A DNA stretch of 64,000 nt from the NCBI GenBank assembly GCA_019925795.1, contig CM034313.1, positions 84,909,663 through 84,973,662 on the forward strand. The letters are read 5' to 3'. Each line of letters begins with the position of its first letter. Position 1 is the first letter of the stretch. The translations under genes and the position numbers were made by a program. The stretch comes from Dendrobium chrysotoxum. Its lineage: Eukaryota > Streptophyta > Magnoliopsida > Asparagales > Orchidaceae. Shown piece after piece: positions 35,966 through 46,588 of this stretch. Below the pieces are notes generated by a model. The model was not told the DNA's origin. It saw only the letters and a program-made list of their open reading frames with translations, and did not search any database.

Positions 35966-36016
35966 GTCTGGACATTGGATTGGTCCTAGTGACGTCATAC
36001 AAAAATGTGGTCAACA

Positions 36017-36110
36017 GAGATACAATTCGTCTTCTCCATCTCTACTATGTTTCTGCTTTACAGCCACTTTGTTATTCCTATACTTACATTCCTCATGAAG
36101 TTTTCAAGCT
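36017..36110 (+). repeat. Copia 3' LTR, right part
   Basis: GAGATACAATTCGTCTTC...TTATTCCTATACTTACATT continues the copia LTR cut at 25825 and aligns with 23757-23830 of the 5' LTR. Confidence 0.65.
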
Positions 36111-37590
36111 GTCTCATAAAGGAAGCAGAAGATTAAATTTTCTTCTTGGCAAGAAGATGGGATTCACACTTTCGTTCTTCATCCTAGGTTTAAGGCCACC
36201 AAAATAGGTTTCACAACTCACTGGAAAAATTTTTAAGCACATTAAGTATAAAACAAATGGACAAAAATTTCCCAAACTTAATTAGCATCATACGACCAAT
36301 ATCATGTTTTGAAGATCAAACAAAACATTCATTGCACTAAAACACTTAAAAAATATTCATTACACTTAAACAACATATTTTGTACAATATCATGTTTTGA
36401 AGATCAAATAAAATAATTTATAACCTTCTATTGTTTTGTAGCAATTTCTATCAGAGTCAATATACTCATTAGAACACTTTGTCTTTCTAGAATTCTCCCC
36501 CTCTTTCTCTAGTTGGCTACCTCAAATGAGAAAAATTAATTTTTTTGAAGTGTTTTTTAATTTTTATTGACCTAATGTCGCAGCACCACCTTCACCAGCG
36601 TCATAGTGCTCCTAAGAAGAAATTTCATGCATCAAAACAGACTTCAGTGATGTAGACTCAGTGATGTAGTGCTTAGTCCTAGTGTCACGGCATTACTAAC
36701 AGAAAGGGCAGTGTCGACTTTAGAGCACTGCAGCTCCCCAAGGAGGAATTTCCACTTGACAAATTTTCTTTCTAATTCAAACCATTGATTCTCGGGAAAC
36801 TAAAATAGACATAAAAATATCTCTACAAATTTACAAAATTTCAGGAGACATTATATGAACCAGCAATTCTTTGCAAATCCAATCAGATCATTTATAGGTA
36901 CTCCAATTATTTCAGCAGGAGTCATTACACGGTATTTCCTTTGCGATTAATCAGATTATCTAATACATGCATCAACATTTTAGCTGCCATTTCCAATTGC
37001 TCTAATGATTATTGTGCTACTTCAAAAGCACAACTATCTTAAATGCACCACATCCTATGGCTTACCCATCATTATTAGCAACTTTACTCTATATTCCTAC
37101 TCCAACTAAGACTACTTAGGAAAAACCAAGACTGCAAACCCATCCTCAGATATTAGTCCATTTTAGGAATTACACTTGTCTCTCGGAGCGTAAATGGAAT
37201 GATGGGAGTGGTGGTGAGGATGATGAAAATGGTGACACGATGGTCAATGAGCAACTGACATGAAATAGAGGATTTTGCGAGATGCGGACACAAGTAGTGA
37301 CATCCATAAGGGAGTACAGCGAGGAAGGTATGGTTGTGATAAGGAACTGTGGTCGGGAAGGATGGTTGTGAGATCAGATTGTGAGCTCGCTGAGAGCGAG
37401 GTTGCACGTGAGAGATTCTGGGAGGAACAATAGAAATATTAAATAAAATACTAATTATGATTGTTTCTTCAACGGATAACTCTTCTTGACATGATTTGTT
37501 TCATCCAATCATAGATCTTTGAGGTTTTTGAAGTGATATCTTTCTTCAAAAATCTATGAGAAGATAATTTTGCTTGTTCCTTTGGTGGGA
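36111..37590. other. Repeat-derived intergenic DNA
   Basis: 36125-36195 resembles the DNA left of the copia 5' LTR at 23455-23560. 36500-36780 (GACCTAATGTCGCAGCACC, AGTGATGTAG) recalls 5200-5370 and may be another old gypsy LTR on the minus strand. No gene recognised; the frame at 37153-37407 has no domain. Confidence 0.35.
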
Positions 37591-37860
37591 TACAACAACA
37601 ATAACAAGCCCTTATCTTACTACATGGGTCGGCTATATATATCTTCTTCTTTTTTTCATTGTCTATTTAATAGTCAAATTCTTATTTAAATCTAATAAAA
37701 AATGTCCTTTTTAATACTTTCTAACTAACTTTTTTTAAGTCTATCTCTACTTTTTTAACATAGGTTGGATCTAATACATCTACTCTCCTAAGAGGGTCAT
37801 GGTAAGACCAATGTTTTATGTAACCAAACTATCCAAGGCGAAATGTTTTGATAATATATA
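37591..37860 (-). mobile_element. 5'-truncated RTE LINE, 3' end
   Basis: TACAACAACAATAACAAGCC followed by a TGGGTCGGCTATAT block is the reverse complement of the usual plant RTE 3' terminus, which ends in TTG repeats. The inland part still shows CCTAAGAGGGTCATGG. Too short to place in a subfamily. Confidence 0.65.
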
Positions 37861-37939
37861 TTCTTTTTATAGGAGCTTTTTTTAGAAGCTAATTCTATCA
37901 TTTTTAATAGAATAAGTGTTCACCTTGACATGCAATATA

Positions 37940-38300
37940 CCCTACATAATGCTGACTTTGATATCGAGTTCTCTCAATCACTTTTGGCAATAAAGATCGA
38001 ACATATTTCAATTTCAACATTCTTGATACTCTTGCTCAAGTATTCAATTTGGTCTTATAACTGAGTCTGTATCATTAAAACTCGCCAATTTCAATTTAGG
38101 TTAAATGCATGCCACACGTTTATTACAACTTATATCATCAACATAGTTGAATTCTTGTAGCACAATCAATACTTTATATTTTAATCATTTCTCAGTATAA
38201 AAATATAGCATTGTAGAACATCAACATTGTAAACTTCCTTATATGAAATACAATTATCTTCTCAATCTCTACTATGCCTAATGTAGAACTAAAATGTGTT
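37940..38300 (+). repeat. Copia LTR fragment
   Basis: Aligns with 25555-25825 (GACTTTGATATCGAGTTCTC, TTGGTCTTATAACT, TAGCATTGTAGAACATCA) and continues into GAAATACAATTATCTTCTC as at 36017. Confidence 0.7.
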
Positions 38301-38706
38301 TGTTGACGTTTTACCTTTGAAATTATATGCTTTTAAAAGAGCAAGAGCAATTAATCACTCCAAACGATTTAAATGTCGAATGAAAATACTAAAGCAATGA
38401 TTTAGTTCAAGCAACAAAATACATGATAAAGATTTAGAGCATAAAATAATCAATCAAATCAGGTTTTGCTTAACGTGGAGTTTGTGGACCTCCGAAAGGA
38501 CTACAGACACCATCGCCCCGCGAGGGGAGACAGTATCTGGCCAATGGAAGGGCAGATTCGATCATGCATACGATTAACCATTGAGGATAGCGGCTCTCAC
38601 CAGCACACCCCGATGGGTAATAATATATATGATCTGATCACAACGGGTTTCCCCCACCCGATACATTAGCTCGAATGGGGTTTATTTGAGAGTGGGATTC
38701 GGTTTC

Positions 38707-38728
38707 CCACGGGCGCAAGCCCCCGTGG
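38707..38728 (-). other. Conserved LTR hairpin, young 3' LTR
   Basis: Perfect seven-pair stem CCACGGG/CCCGTGG with an 8-nt loop CGCAAGCC, followed by TTAATTACAT. About 225 bp from the LTR edge. Confidence 0.75.
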
Positions 38729-41700
38729 TTAATTACATCTCAAGCCGGGGCCTGAGAATACTCTCGATTAAGGATTCTACATTATTCTTTCTAAATTGGG
38801 ATTGGCACATAGGGGGAAGACTAGGAAGCCCTACTCGAAGGGAAAGAGAGGTTCAACTAGGCTTAGTCAACATGCACGGCTCACATCAGCATCCGGAGGG
38901 ACTAAGGTAGTGAGAAGAAACTGGAGAAAAATAAATAAATCATGCAATCGAAACATGCAGGAGGGAAGGATGGAGGTGGCGTCATCCGTGTGACGCAGAT
39001 ATGTAGGGTTTAGGGTCTCTGGAAGACAGAAGACCTACCTACTGATGAGGCGTACTACGAAACAATAGTAGCCTTGAATCCTAAATCTAATGGGTTTAGT
39101 GTTCTACGCAACACTAACACCCGTGTCCTAACTAATGCAATGCAAAAATCTGGACTTACCCCGGCCTGGAAGGGGGAGCCAGCTAACCACCTAATCGCTT
39201 TAAAACCATGCTGTCCAGTCATTTATGAAGGATGGGTAGGTGGGTTATAGTTCTCGGAGATGGGGCCGACATCTAGAGGATTTCCTAATTGGCCCCGGAC
39301 TGATGTTGGGTGAATGCTTCTAGAGCTAATGCAATTAAAATTTTGATTTAGTCAGTTTCTAATGCAATGCATGCTAATTAAAGTATCCGAATCAGGTATG
39401 CATAAAACTTTAAAAAGGCTTATAAAAATAATTTTTAGAATTAGACTGGGCTTCCCCAGGTCCGGCACCTCATCCTCATAGGTCAGATTATCCGGACTCT
39501 ACCCACGGGCGGGGAAGTGTCTTATAGAAGGAAAGAGAGAAATGCAACGATATGCATGCTACCCCGGACGATTCCGGCAATTCCCTAGGTCGTTAAGTTT
39601 CTAAATTATTTAAATCTTAAAATTTGAATGTTAGTTGGGAGTAGAAAAAGTTTTAGTCCTTAAAGAGCCTAACGAAATCCAGGCTAAAACAAAAGCGACA
39701 TGCAAAACGCCAAGAAACTAAGAAAAGCAAACAATCCTAGAGGCACACAATCATAAAACACATCAAAATTATCCAAACAAATTAATAAATGTCCATAGGC
39801 CAACTGCCCTTAATTACAACCCAGGGTCTGCAGAAAATTAAAGTGGCCGGGCACCACTGCCAACAACCCGGATTTCTAATCCTAAGACTGACGCAAGTTA
39901 TTTTGAGTGGGATACTCTCGGTCTTCATCTTCTTGATCTTCTCTTTCTTAGACTCCTTGGATCTGAGCTTCCTCGGACTCCTTGGACCTCAGCTTCCTTG
40001 GACTCCTCGGGTAGTAGAATAATCCAAATTTGGATTCTCAAACAGAAAAGGACTATCCTCATATTGGGTGTCCTTTTCTCTTTGGGCATCCAACCTTTGG
40101 ATTCTTGTATCCCCACTCAAAATAAACTTTCACAACTCAATACCAAGTTACAAACCATTTACATTAAATGAAAGCAGTAAATCTAGACTCTCCTGCAAGG
40201 TTATCCTAAAAAAAATCAACCCAAGCAATTTTATATTATCCCAAGCAATTTATATAGAAATGAAAATACTCATCACAGCCACACTTGGCCATGCTCTTAA
40301 ATGTTTGAGGGCTAAGCAAGCTCTGGAGCACCTGTAGCAATTTATAATGATTTTCAATTAGCCCTCATTTATTTAGGGGGGCTGAGCAATTTCTGAAGCA
40401 CCTGCATAAGACAGCATTAATTTTTAAATCATGATTATTGCCCCCCTTATATTTAGCGCTGCATGAGCATGGCCACCTGCAGAAAACATCATTAGTATCA
40501 ACCTCGATCCTAACCTATGGGTAGTCTATCGTGCAATCACATCAATTCCCAGAGTGCAGTAAAAGTAAACAAACACGCCAACATCATCTCAATCACAACA
40601 TGCAGTGAAATCTCAAAAATCTCGGCACACAACAGAAAAGTAAACACCGGCCTAGCCTAGGTCTAGAAGTGGTGCCCTAACAAACCATCTAGATGTGTGT
40701 GAAAAGCTGTGTAGCTGAGGTAGATCCTAGGCTGGGTAGTTAGTTACAGTTGCCTGCTGTCCAAGTTGGTTGTAGGTCTGAAAAGGGGAGTTTTACTTAA
40801 AGTCCAAATATTAGTGAATTGAGATTTATCTTAGTTGATTTAATGTGTGGATCGATTTTAGTTCTTAGGGTAATAATATTTGAAGTTTAAATTGCATTAG
40901 TGAGTTTTAGGGGGTTCGGGGTCCACCTATACACTAAGTAAAAGGGGGTCCAAAATTGACTTTTTGATTAAAGGGTATTTATGACCAGCTAATATTTTTA
41001 TAAAATACTAGGCCTTAACCTGATCAGTTAGACAGTTAGCATGCCCAGTTTGGATTCTTCTATCCAAAGTTATGAATTTCTGAAGTTTTGGTCTCGTTTT
41101 GAACTAAGTTTGACCGGATTGTTGACTTTTTGATTTGAGTTGACTTCTGGATACCTAATATTTTTAACAAATACTAGACCTTAATTAGAGTTGAATGCCT
41201 TTGAGTTTGCTGGATTTGGAGTTTCCTACGCAAAGTTATGAATTTTAGAAGTTTCGGGCCCTAGACTATATGCTACGGTTGACCGGAGAGTTGACTTTTC
41301 AGTTTAAGTTGATTTCTAGACACCTAATATTTTTAACAAATACTAGACCTTAATTAGAGTTAGGTGCCTTTTAGTTTGCCCATTTTGGAATTTTCTATAA
41401 TTAGTTATGATTTTTAGAAGTTGGGACAATTAAAGGAATTATCGAAATTGCCTAATTAGGGGTATTTTGGGGGTTTTGGCCCAAATCAGCTCCAAACTGA
41501 TTGGAATCACCCCCAAAGATCAGAAATGACCTAAGAAGGTGTTCCCAAGTGTTTGGGGAAAATTTGGGATTTTTAACAATTTTTAATGATTTAATTAAGG
41601 CAAAAAGGTGATTTTTGATTAAGGTTGAATTAAAGTCCAGATTAAGGTCCAATTAAGGGGCCCTAATTATCTAAGGTTGGGGACTGAATTCTGGAGAGTT

Positions 41701-42140
41701 TGAGGTATTATGGGTATTTTTCTGATTTAAAATGGATTTATTAGATTTTACTGAAGTTTCTAAGGCTTAATCAACGGGTAGATTAGGGTTTGCTAATTAA
41801 GTGTTTTAAAGAGTCCAGAAAATTCCTAGAAAATTCTAGAGGGTCCCAGATGTCACTATGTTTAAGTGTTTCAAATTTCAAGTCATTCGGGGCTCTACCC
41901 TAATTCCTGGAATTTTTCTAAGTTCACTAGATGATCCTTAATTGTTGTCCTTAAGGTGTCACTACGTTATATAGGAGTGAAATGAAGTAACTAACCCTTA
42001 GGCATAATACAGAGGGTAGATGCAGCAAGTATAAACACACCAAGCCATGTCCTTAGATCTAGGAGAGCCTAGGCTAAGTGCTTGTGCAACCTACACATGC
42101 AAGGACTATGAAAACACTAAGTAAAGAAGCCTAATGAAGT

Positions 42141-42177
42141 GATTAGTGAATGATTGGGACACAATCATTCACTAATC
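42141..42177. other. Perfect 16-bp inverted repeat, 5-nt loop
   Basis: GATTAGTGAATGATTG and its exact complement CAATCATTCACTAATC flank GGACA. Repeated at 62659-62695 in the other LTR. It lies just before the A+T-rich tract. Confidence 0.85.
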
Positions 42178-42239
42178 CTTCTCCCACACGAATTGCTCTT
42201 CATATACATAGCCTAGGTTTAAGATTTCATAAGGGGTGG

Positions 42240-43188
42240 ACCTCCCAAAATTGGGGGATTTAAATAATATGTAATTTTAAACTCATTTTTAAAATACATA
42301 AATATTATAAATAATAATAATGTAAATTTGAAAATAAGATAACTAAAAATACTTCAGTTCATAAGTATGGGAGGTCTACCAGCCACCAAGGGGGTTTTAA
42401 AATAATTTTTATTTTAAAATAATCAATTATATTAATTAAATAATATTTAAATAATTAAAAAAACATAGAAATACAGAAAACATCTAGAAATGACAGAATC
42501 ACATATAGGAAATAATTTTAAATTAAAATTCATATTTTTCTGAAAAGAACGAGGTATTGTGCGTCAAAATCCGGTTTAAAACGGGAAAGTTATGAATTTT
42601 CGAAGTTAAATAGGTTTAAAGGTAATTTTGAAATAATTTAAAATAATTAATATTTGAAAATAATTAATTATTTTAAAAAAATAAATCAAATATAATATCT
42701 GGATTTTAAAATAAATTTAAATAATAATAATTATTAAAATATTATAATAATATGAAATAATAAATATTATTATTATAGTGATATTAATATTGACATAATA
42801 TTATTATTAATTAACAATATTAGTATAATAATATTAATGATGATAATAATTAATATCGTAATAATAATAATCATAATAATAACATTATAATAATACTAAT
42901 TATAATATTAATATTATAATAATATTAATAATGAAAATAATTAATATAATAATAATAAAAATATTATTCATAATAATATTATTATTAAAACAATAATATT
43001 ATTAATTATAATATTAATATTATAGTAATATTAATAATGATAATAAATATAATAATAATAATAAAGATATTAATATGATTTAGAAATAAATTTTAACTAA
43101 TGATAATAATAATAATGATAATTAATCATAATTAAAATAATTAAAAAAAAAAAATAATAATAATGATAATAATTAAAATAATTAAAAT

Positions 43189-43228
<40 letters not shown>

Positions 43229-43350
43229 TTTTCATAAATAATTTAAATATTGTAAATAATAATAACTAAATAATTATTTAAATTTATTTAAATTTTTCTG
43301 ATTTTTAAAATACAAATAAAACATATTTTAAAATAAATGTTATTTAAAAA
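42240..43350. repeat. A+T-only-like tract with (TAA)n/(ATT)n
   Basis: About 1.1 kb almost free of G and C, with long TAA/ATT runs. It ends abruptly at a (GGC)n run at 43361. The second copy is at about 62760-63870. Confidence 0.85.
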
Positions 43351-43431
43351 AAAAACATTTGGCGGCGGCGGCGGCTCGGTACGGCGGCGGTCAGCCACGT
43401 GTCGGCCCGGGACTGGTTCCGCGGTCCCGGG

Positions 43432-43562
43432 CAATGATTGGGGAGAGAAACCGCGCTACGGCGGTTGGCTGGGACACGCGGCGGGCTCGCATTGGGCCCG
43501 CGGTCCTGGGGCAATGATTGCCGCAGCGGGCAATCATTGCGTAATGACCGCGGCAATGATTG
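43432..43562. promoter_or_regulatory. Four CAAT(G/C)ATTG sites in a G+C-rich stretch
   Basis: CAATGATTG at 43432, 43512 and 43554 and CAATCATTG at 43531; the last sits in the 17-bp palindrome GCGGCAATGATTGCCGC. This is the known HD-Zip class II binding consensus. G-boxes CACGTG lie at 43396 and 43649. All are downstream of the predicted TATA in sense, so a regulatory role is conjecture. Confidence 0.5.
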
Positions 43563-44248
43563 CCGCGGTCGACGCCACTTAGCCACGTAGGACTAGTTCC
43601 CTCCGCCGTTCGATCGTCCGCGGTTTGAACGGACGCTCCGGATCGTTCCACGTGGCGAGCGGAACCGCGGGGTCAGTCAAGCGGTTCGGATGGAACCGCG
43701 GAACGACGGGATCTCCGCCGTTGATCGAGCGATCAACGGCAGAGATCTCGCCTGCGAAGAGCTAGGGCGAAACCGAAGGTTGAGTGTGTTTTTCGCCTCG
43801 TTCTCTCGATCGGGTGAGTATTTTTTGATGAAATTTTAGATCTAGAGTCTATGTATGAACAGAAATCGTGTGGGACTAATCTCATGACCTAAAACGAAGT
43901 GTGTAAAAAGCTATTTAACTTGATGTGTTGTGGCCTAGGGTAAGGGTTTTAGGGAAATTATACCGTTGGATCTTCGAGGTTTAGGTTCGGTTGAGCTTGT
44001 TGATTGTCCTCGTACAATTTCCTAGTTGAAGTCGCGTTCAAACAAGCTCTGGATCGAGTGGATCGAAGCCTTAGACGTCCTAAGCTTCGGGTCACCGGAA
44101 TCTCGCCGCCGGCGGGGTTGACCGGTGGTCTTCGGCTCGAGGAAAGTAGGGGGGAGTCTAGGGAGCTCTCACACGAAATCTCACAGGCTTTTGGGGGCTT
44201 AGAGATCGGGCAAGAGCCAAAGTCCTTTCTAATGAAGCCCTAACTCTC

Positions 44249-44256
44249 TATTTATA
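44249..44256 (-). promoter_or_regulatory. LTR TATA box (TATAAATA)
   Basis: In sense: GGGGTATAAATAGAGAG. Only strong TATA box seen in the LTR, directly downstream of the W-box array. A start near 44220 would make the transcribed LTR part about 5.7 kb. Confidence 0.7.
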
Positions 44257-44395
44257 CCCCTAGCCTTAGGATGAACGGTTAGGATGGCTTCTAGGTTTGA
44301 TTAGGAGGGCTCTAGACATCCTAGGCCGTGGACTTGGGTCAAGGGACCACTTGGAAGGTCCTTAATGGCTTCCATAGGCCTTAAATAGGTCATTT

Positions 44396-44883
44396 TGACC
44401 TATTGATGGCCTAGGTTGACCAAGTCAAGGGTTGACTTGGTCAACCCTAGTCAAGTGGGTCCAAGGGAGGAGGGTATGAGCCTTGAAGTCCTTGGTTGGG
44501 CTTGGATCTGATTAGGATTTGATTTAAGCCTATTAGGGCCTATTGGGTCAACCTGGGTTGACCTGGTCAACCAGGTTGACCCAGGACCAAGACTTGGGCC
44601 CAATGGGTCAAGCCTGACCCACTGAGTCCAGTGGAGGAGAGAATAGGGCTTGGAGAGCCCTGGATTGGGTTTGAATCTAATTTGGACTTGATTTAGACCC
44701 ATATGGGTCTAATGGGTCAACCTGGGTTGACCTGGTCAACCAGGTTGACCCAGGGCCTGGGTCTGGGCTCAACAGACTCGGGTTGACCCATTGAACACAA
44801 GGGAGAGGATCTTGGGCCCTGACTTGGTCAATTTGACCAGGTCAACTCCCTTGACCAAGCCTGGGAGAAAATCAGGGTCAACA
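44396..44883 (-). promoter_or_regulatory. U3 W-box array with duplicated palindrome
   Basis: Twenty-one TTGACC/TTGACT cores (both strands) in about 490 bp. A 41-bp block at 44545-44585 is repeated exactly at 44714-44754. Its outer arms GGGTCAACCTGG/CCAGGTTGACCC are perfect complements and enclose TTGAC-CTG-GTCAA. TTGACY is the WRKY-factor W-box. Confidence 0.75.
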
Positions 44884-45380
44884 AACGGACCCCCAACAGG
44901 AGTGGCGAACAGACTAGTGAACCGCTCGTGTTGGCGTTGACCGAATGTGACAGAAGAAGTAGAGTAAAGGTTCTAGGAAAGAGCACCAAAAGAGGTGAAA
45001 GAGAGCAAAGGGGGGATCTTCTCCTGGCCTTGCCTTACAGCAAGGGCAGAACCGAGGAGAAGGTGGAAAGCAAAGTAGTAACAGGTCACAAAAAGGTGAC
45101 AGAGTAAAAGGAGATCCCCTCCTCGCCTTGCCCTGTAGCAAGGGCAGAGCTGAGGGGGAGACCAAAAAATGGTAAGGTAGTAAAGCAAACCAACTATCCA
45201 TCTGACTGTATCTAAACAACAAGATAGAAGGTGAAAGAGTGGTGAGGTATGCCTTCCAGGGACACTGTCAGGCTCACTCGACCAAGTAAAGTCTGATGTC
45301 TGCTTGATCAGAGCAAAACAATCAGGGAAGAAGTAGTGGTGAGGAATGCCTCTCAGGGACACTGTCGGGCTCTCTCGACC
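44884..45380 (-). other. Start of the element's 3' non-coding region
   Basis: A possible polypurine tract (GGGGG in sense) at the LTR edge, then two approximately 110-bp diverged units around GGCCTTGCC...AGCAAGGGCAGA (about 45010 and 45115) and two early copies of the GTGGTGAGG...CAGGGACACTGTC module (about 45238 and 45340). Frames here are by-products of the repeats. Confidence 0.6.
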
Positions 45381-46093
45381 GGTAAGTAAAACCAACTACC
45401 TGACTGTTCATTTCAAACAGCAGAATAGAAGGTGAAAGGATCCCGTCTCCTCCTGCTCCTTTCGGAACAGCGGATAGGGGTGACTCAATACTTCTGCCTG
45501 ACCTCAGCAAAAGTAAATAAGTCACGAAATTGGAGTCTGCGTAGTCTTTTACAGAACATCCAGAGTAAAGGGGTGGTGAGGAATGCCTCCCAGGGACTCT
45601 GTCGGGCTCTCTCGACCGGTAAGTAAAACCAACTACCTGACTGTTCATTTCAAACAGCAGAATAGAAGGTGAAAGGATCCCGTCTCCTCCTGCTCCTTTC
45701 AGAACAGCGGATAGGGGTGACTCAATACTTCTGCCTGACCTCAACAAAAGTAAATAAGCCACGAAATTGGAGTCTGCGTAGTCTTTTACAGAACATCCAG
45801 AGTAAAAGGGGTGGTGAGGAATGCCTCCCAGGGACTCTGTCGGGCTCTCTCGACCGGTAAGTAAAACCAACTACCTGACTGTTCATTTCAAACAGCAGAA
45901 TAGAAGGTGAAAGGATCCCGTCTCCTCCTGCTCCTTTCAGAACAGCGGATAGGGGTGACTCAATACTTCTGCCTGACCTCAACAAAAGTAAATAAGCCAC
46001 GAAATTGGAGTCTGCGTAGTCTTTTACAGAACATCCAGAGTAAAAGTGGTGGTGGGGAATGCCTCCCAGGGACTCTGTCGGGCTCCCACTCAA
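45381..46093. repeat. Tandem repeat, three copies of 237-238 bp
   Basis: Units start GGTAAGTAAAACC at 45381, 45618 and 45856 and are nearly identical (a few substitutions and 1-bp indels). The closing module GTGGTGAGGAATGCCTCCCA also occurs outside the array, including about 46190. Lies between integrase and 3' LTR, the place where Ogre-type elements are known to carry satellite-like repeats. Confidence 0.92.
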
Positions 46094-46588
46094 CCGGGTA
46101 AAGTCTGATGTCTGCTTGATCAGAGCAAGACGACCAGGGTAAGGGTCTGATGTCTACCAGAGCGGCAGGACAGTCAGGGTAAAGGTGTGGTGAGCTATGC
46201 CTCGCAGGGGCTCTGCGGGGTGCTCCCAACCAAGTAAAGTCTGATGCCTACCCGGCGTATATGCCTGCAGTAGAGCGATCAGGGGAAAGTCATCTCAACC
46301 ATTCCCTAACACGCATATGTGTAGGGATGGGAAGAGGAGTAGAAAATGGAAAATTTCAAAGAGAGAAGGGTCGTCTAAGGAGTTTCAAACTAGTGTTTTG
46401 GGTACCACGTGGTAGAGGACAAGTCGTCGTGGCCACGAGTATCCAAATGCCAGTGAAACTGCCTAGGCGAAACCAAAATCATACAAACCTGGAAGCACCA
46501 GAATGATGCCTCGAGAGACCGTAGGGAAAGGTACGCCCTCAACAAAGTGTGAGAGGGGTAATCTCATTCCCACTGAGTAGCTAAAGTA

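Larger units (their letters stand above)
25826..36016 (-). mobile_element. Old Ogre/Tat-like Ty3-gypsy insertion, lacking protein domains
   Basis: Left edge TGTGGGCTCCGAAA resembles the young element's LTR edge TGTGGACCTCCGAAA. The right edge GTCAACA equals the young LTR's other edge. Copia LTR sequence lies on both sides, which fixes the limits well. The right 7.8 kb is a long LTR next to a PBS. The left 2.4 kb has an LTR-like start and repeated DNA but no gag-pol. The two LTR-like starts (25826 and 28252) differ in sequence, so two related insertions or a recombinant are possible. No clear target duplication was found. Confidence 0.65.
28252..36016 (-). repeat. Long Ogre-like LTR (about 7.8 kb), diverged
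   Basis: Runs from TGTTTGATT next to the PBS to GTCAACA at 36016. It is collinear with the young LTR: hairpin with TTAATTACATC (28704), ACTTACCCCGGCCTGG (29098), CATCTAGAG (29226), the CAACCCAGAGTCTGCAG and GTGGCCGGG blocks (about 29800), CGGCACACAA (30556), GGAATGACCTAAGG (31746), a G+C-rich stretch with GCGGTTTGAACGGA (33191), and dense W-boxes (34.09-34.93 kb). An inverted repeat CAGTCAG/CTGACTG lies at 32981-33003. The short frames inside are not genes. Confidence 0.72.
38483..44883 (-). repeat. 3' LTR of the young Ogre element, 6401 bp
   Basis: Starts TGTGGACC and ends GGTCAACA on the plus strand, imperfect inverted ends (7 of 8). The outer start is fixed by the repeat at 59002. The inner end is inferred from the matching end of the old insertion at 36016 and from the GGGGG run in sense just beyond it (44889-44894), a possible polypurine tract. 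Order in sense: W-box-rich U3, TATA at 44249-44256, G+C-rich leader, 1.1-kb (TAA)-rich tract, then a long R/U5. Small frames inside recur in the other LTR and are not genes. Confidence 0.82.

Noticed and set aside
38466..41652. Short frames in the young LTR that look conserved because they occur twice
   Set aside because: The second set at 59003-62170 is simply the other LTR copy; conservation reflects recent duplication, not coding.
42720..43230. Long TAA/ATT runs as a matrix-attachment region or origin
   Set aside because: Only composition supports it; no specific motif set was identified.
44914..46229. Several 80-180-codon frames in the 3' non-coding region
   Set aside because: They repeat with the 237-bp tandem units in several frames and strands; no start context or domain.
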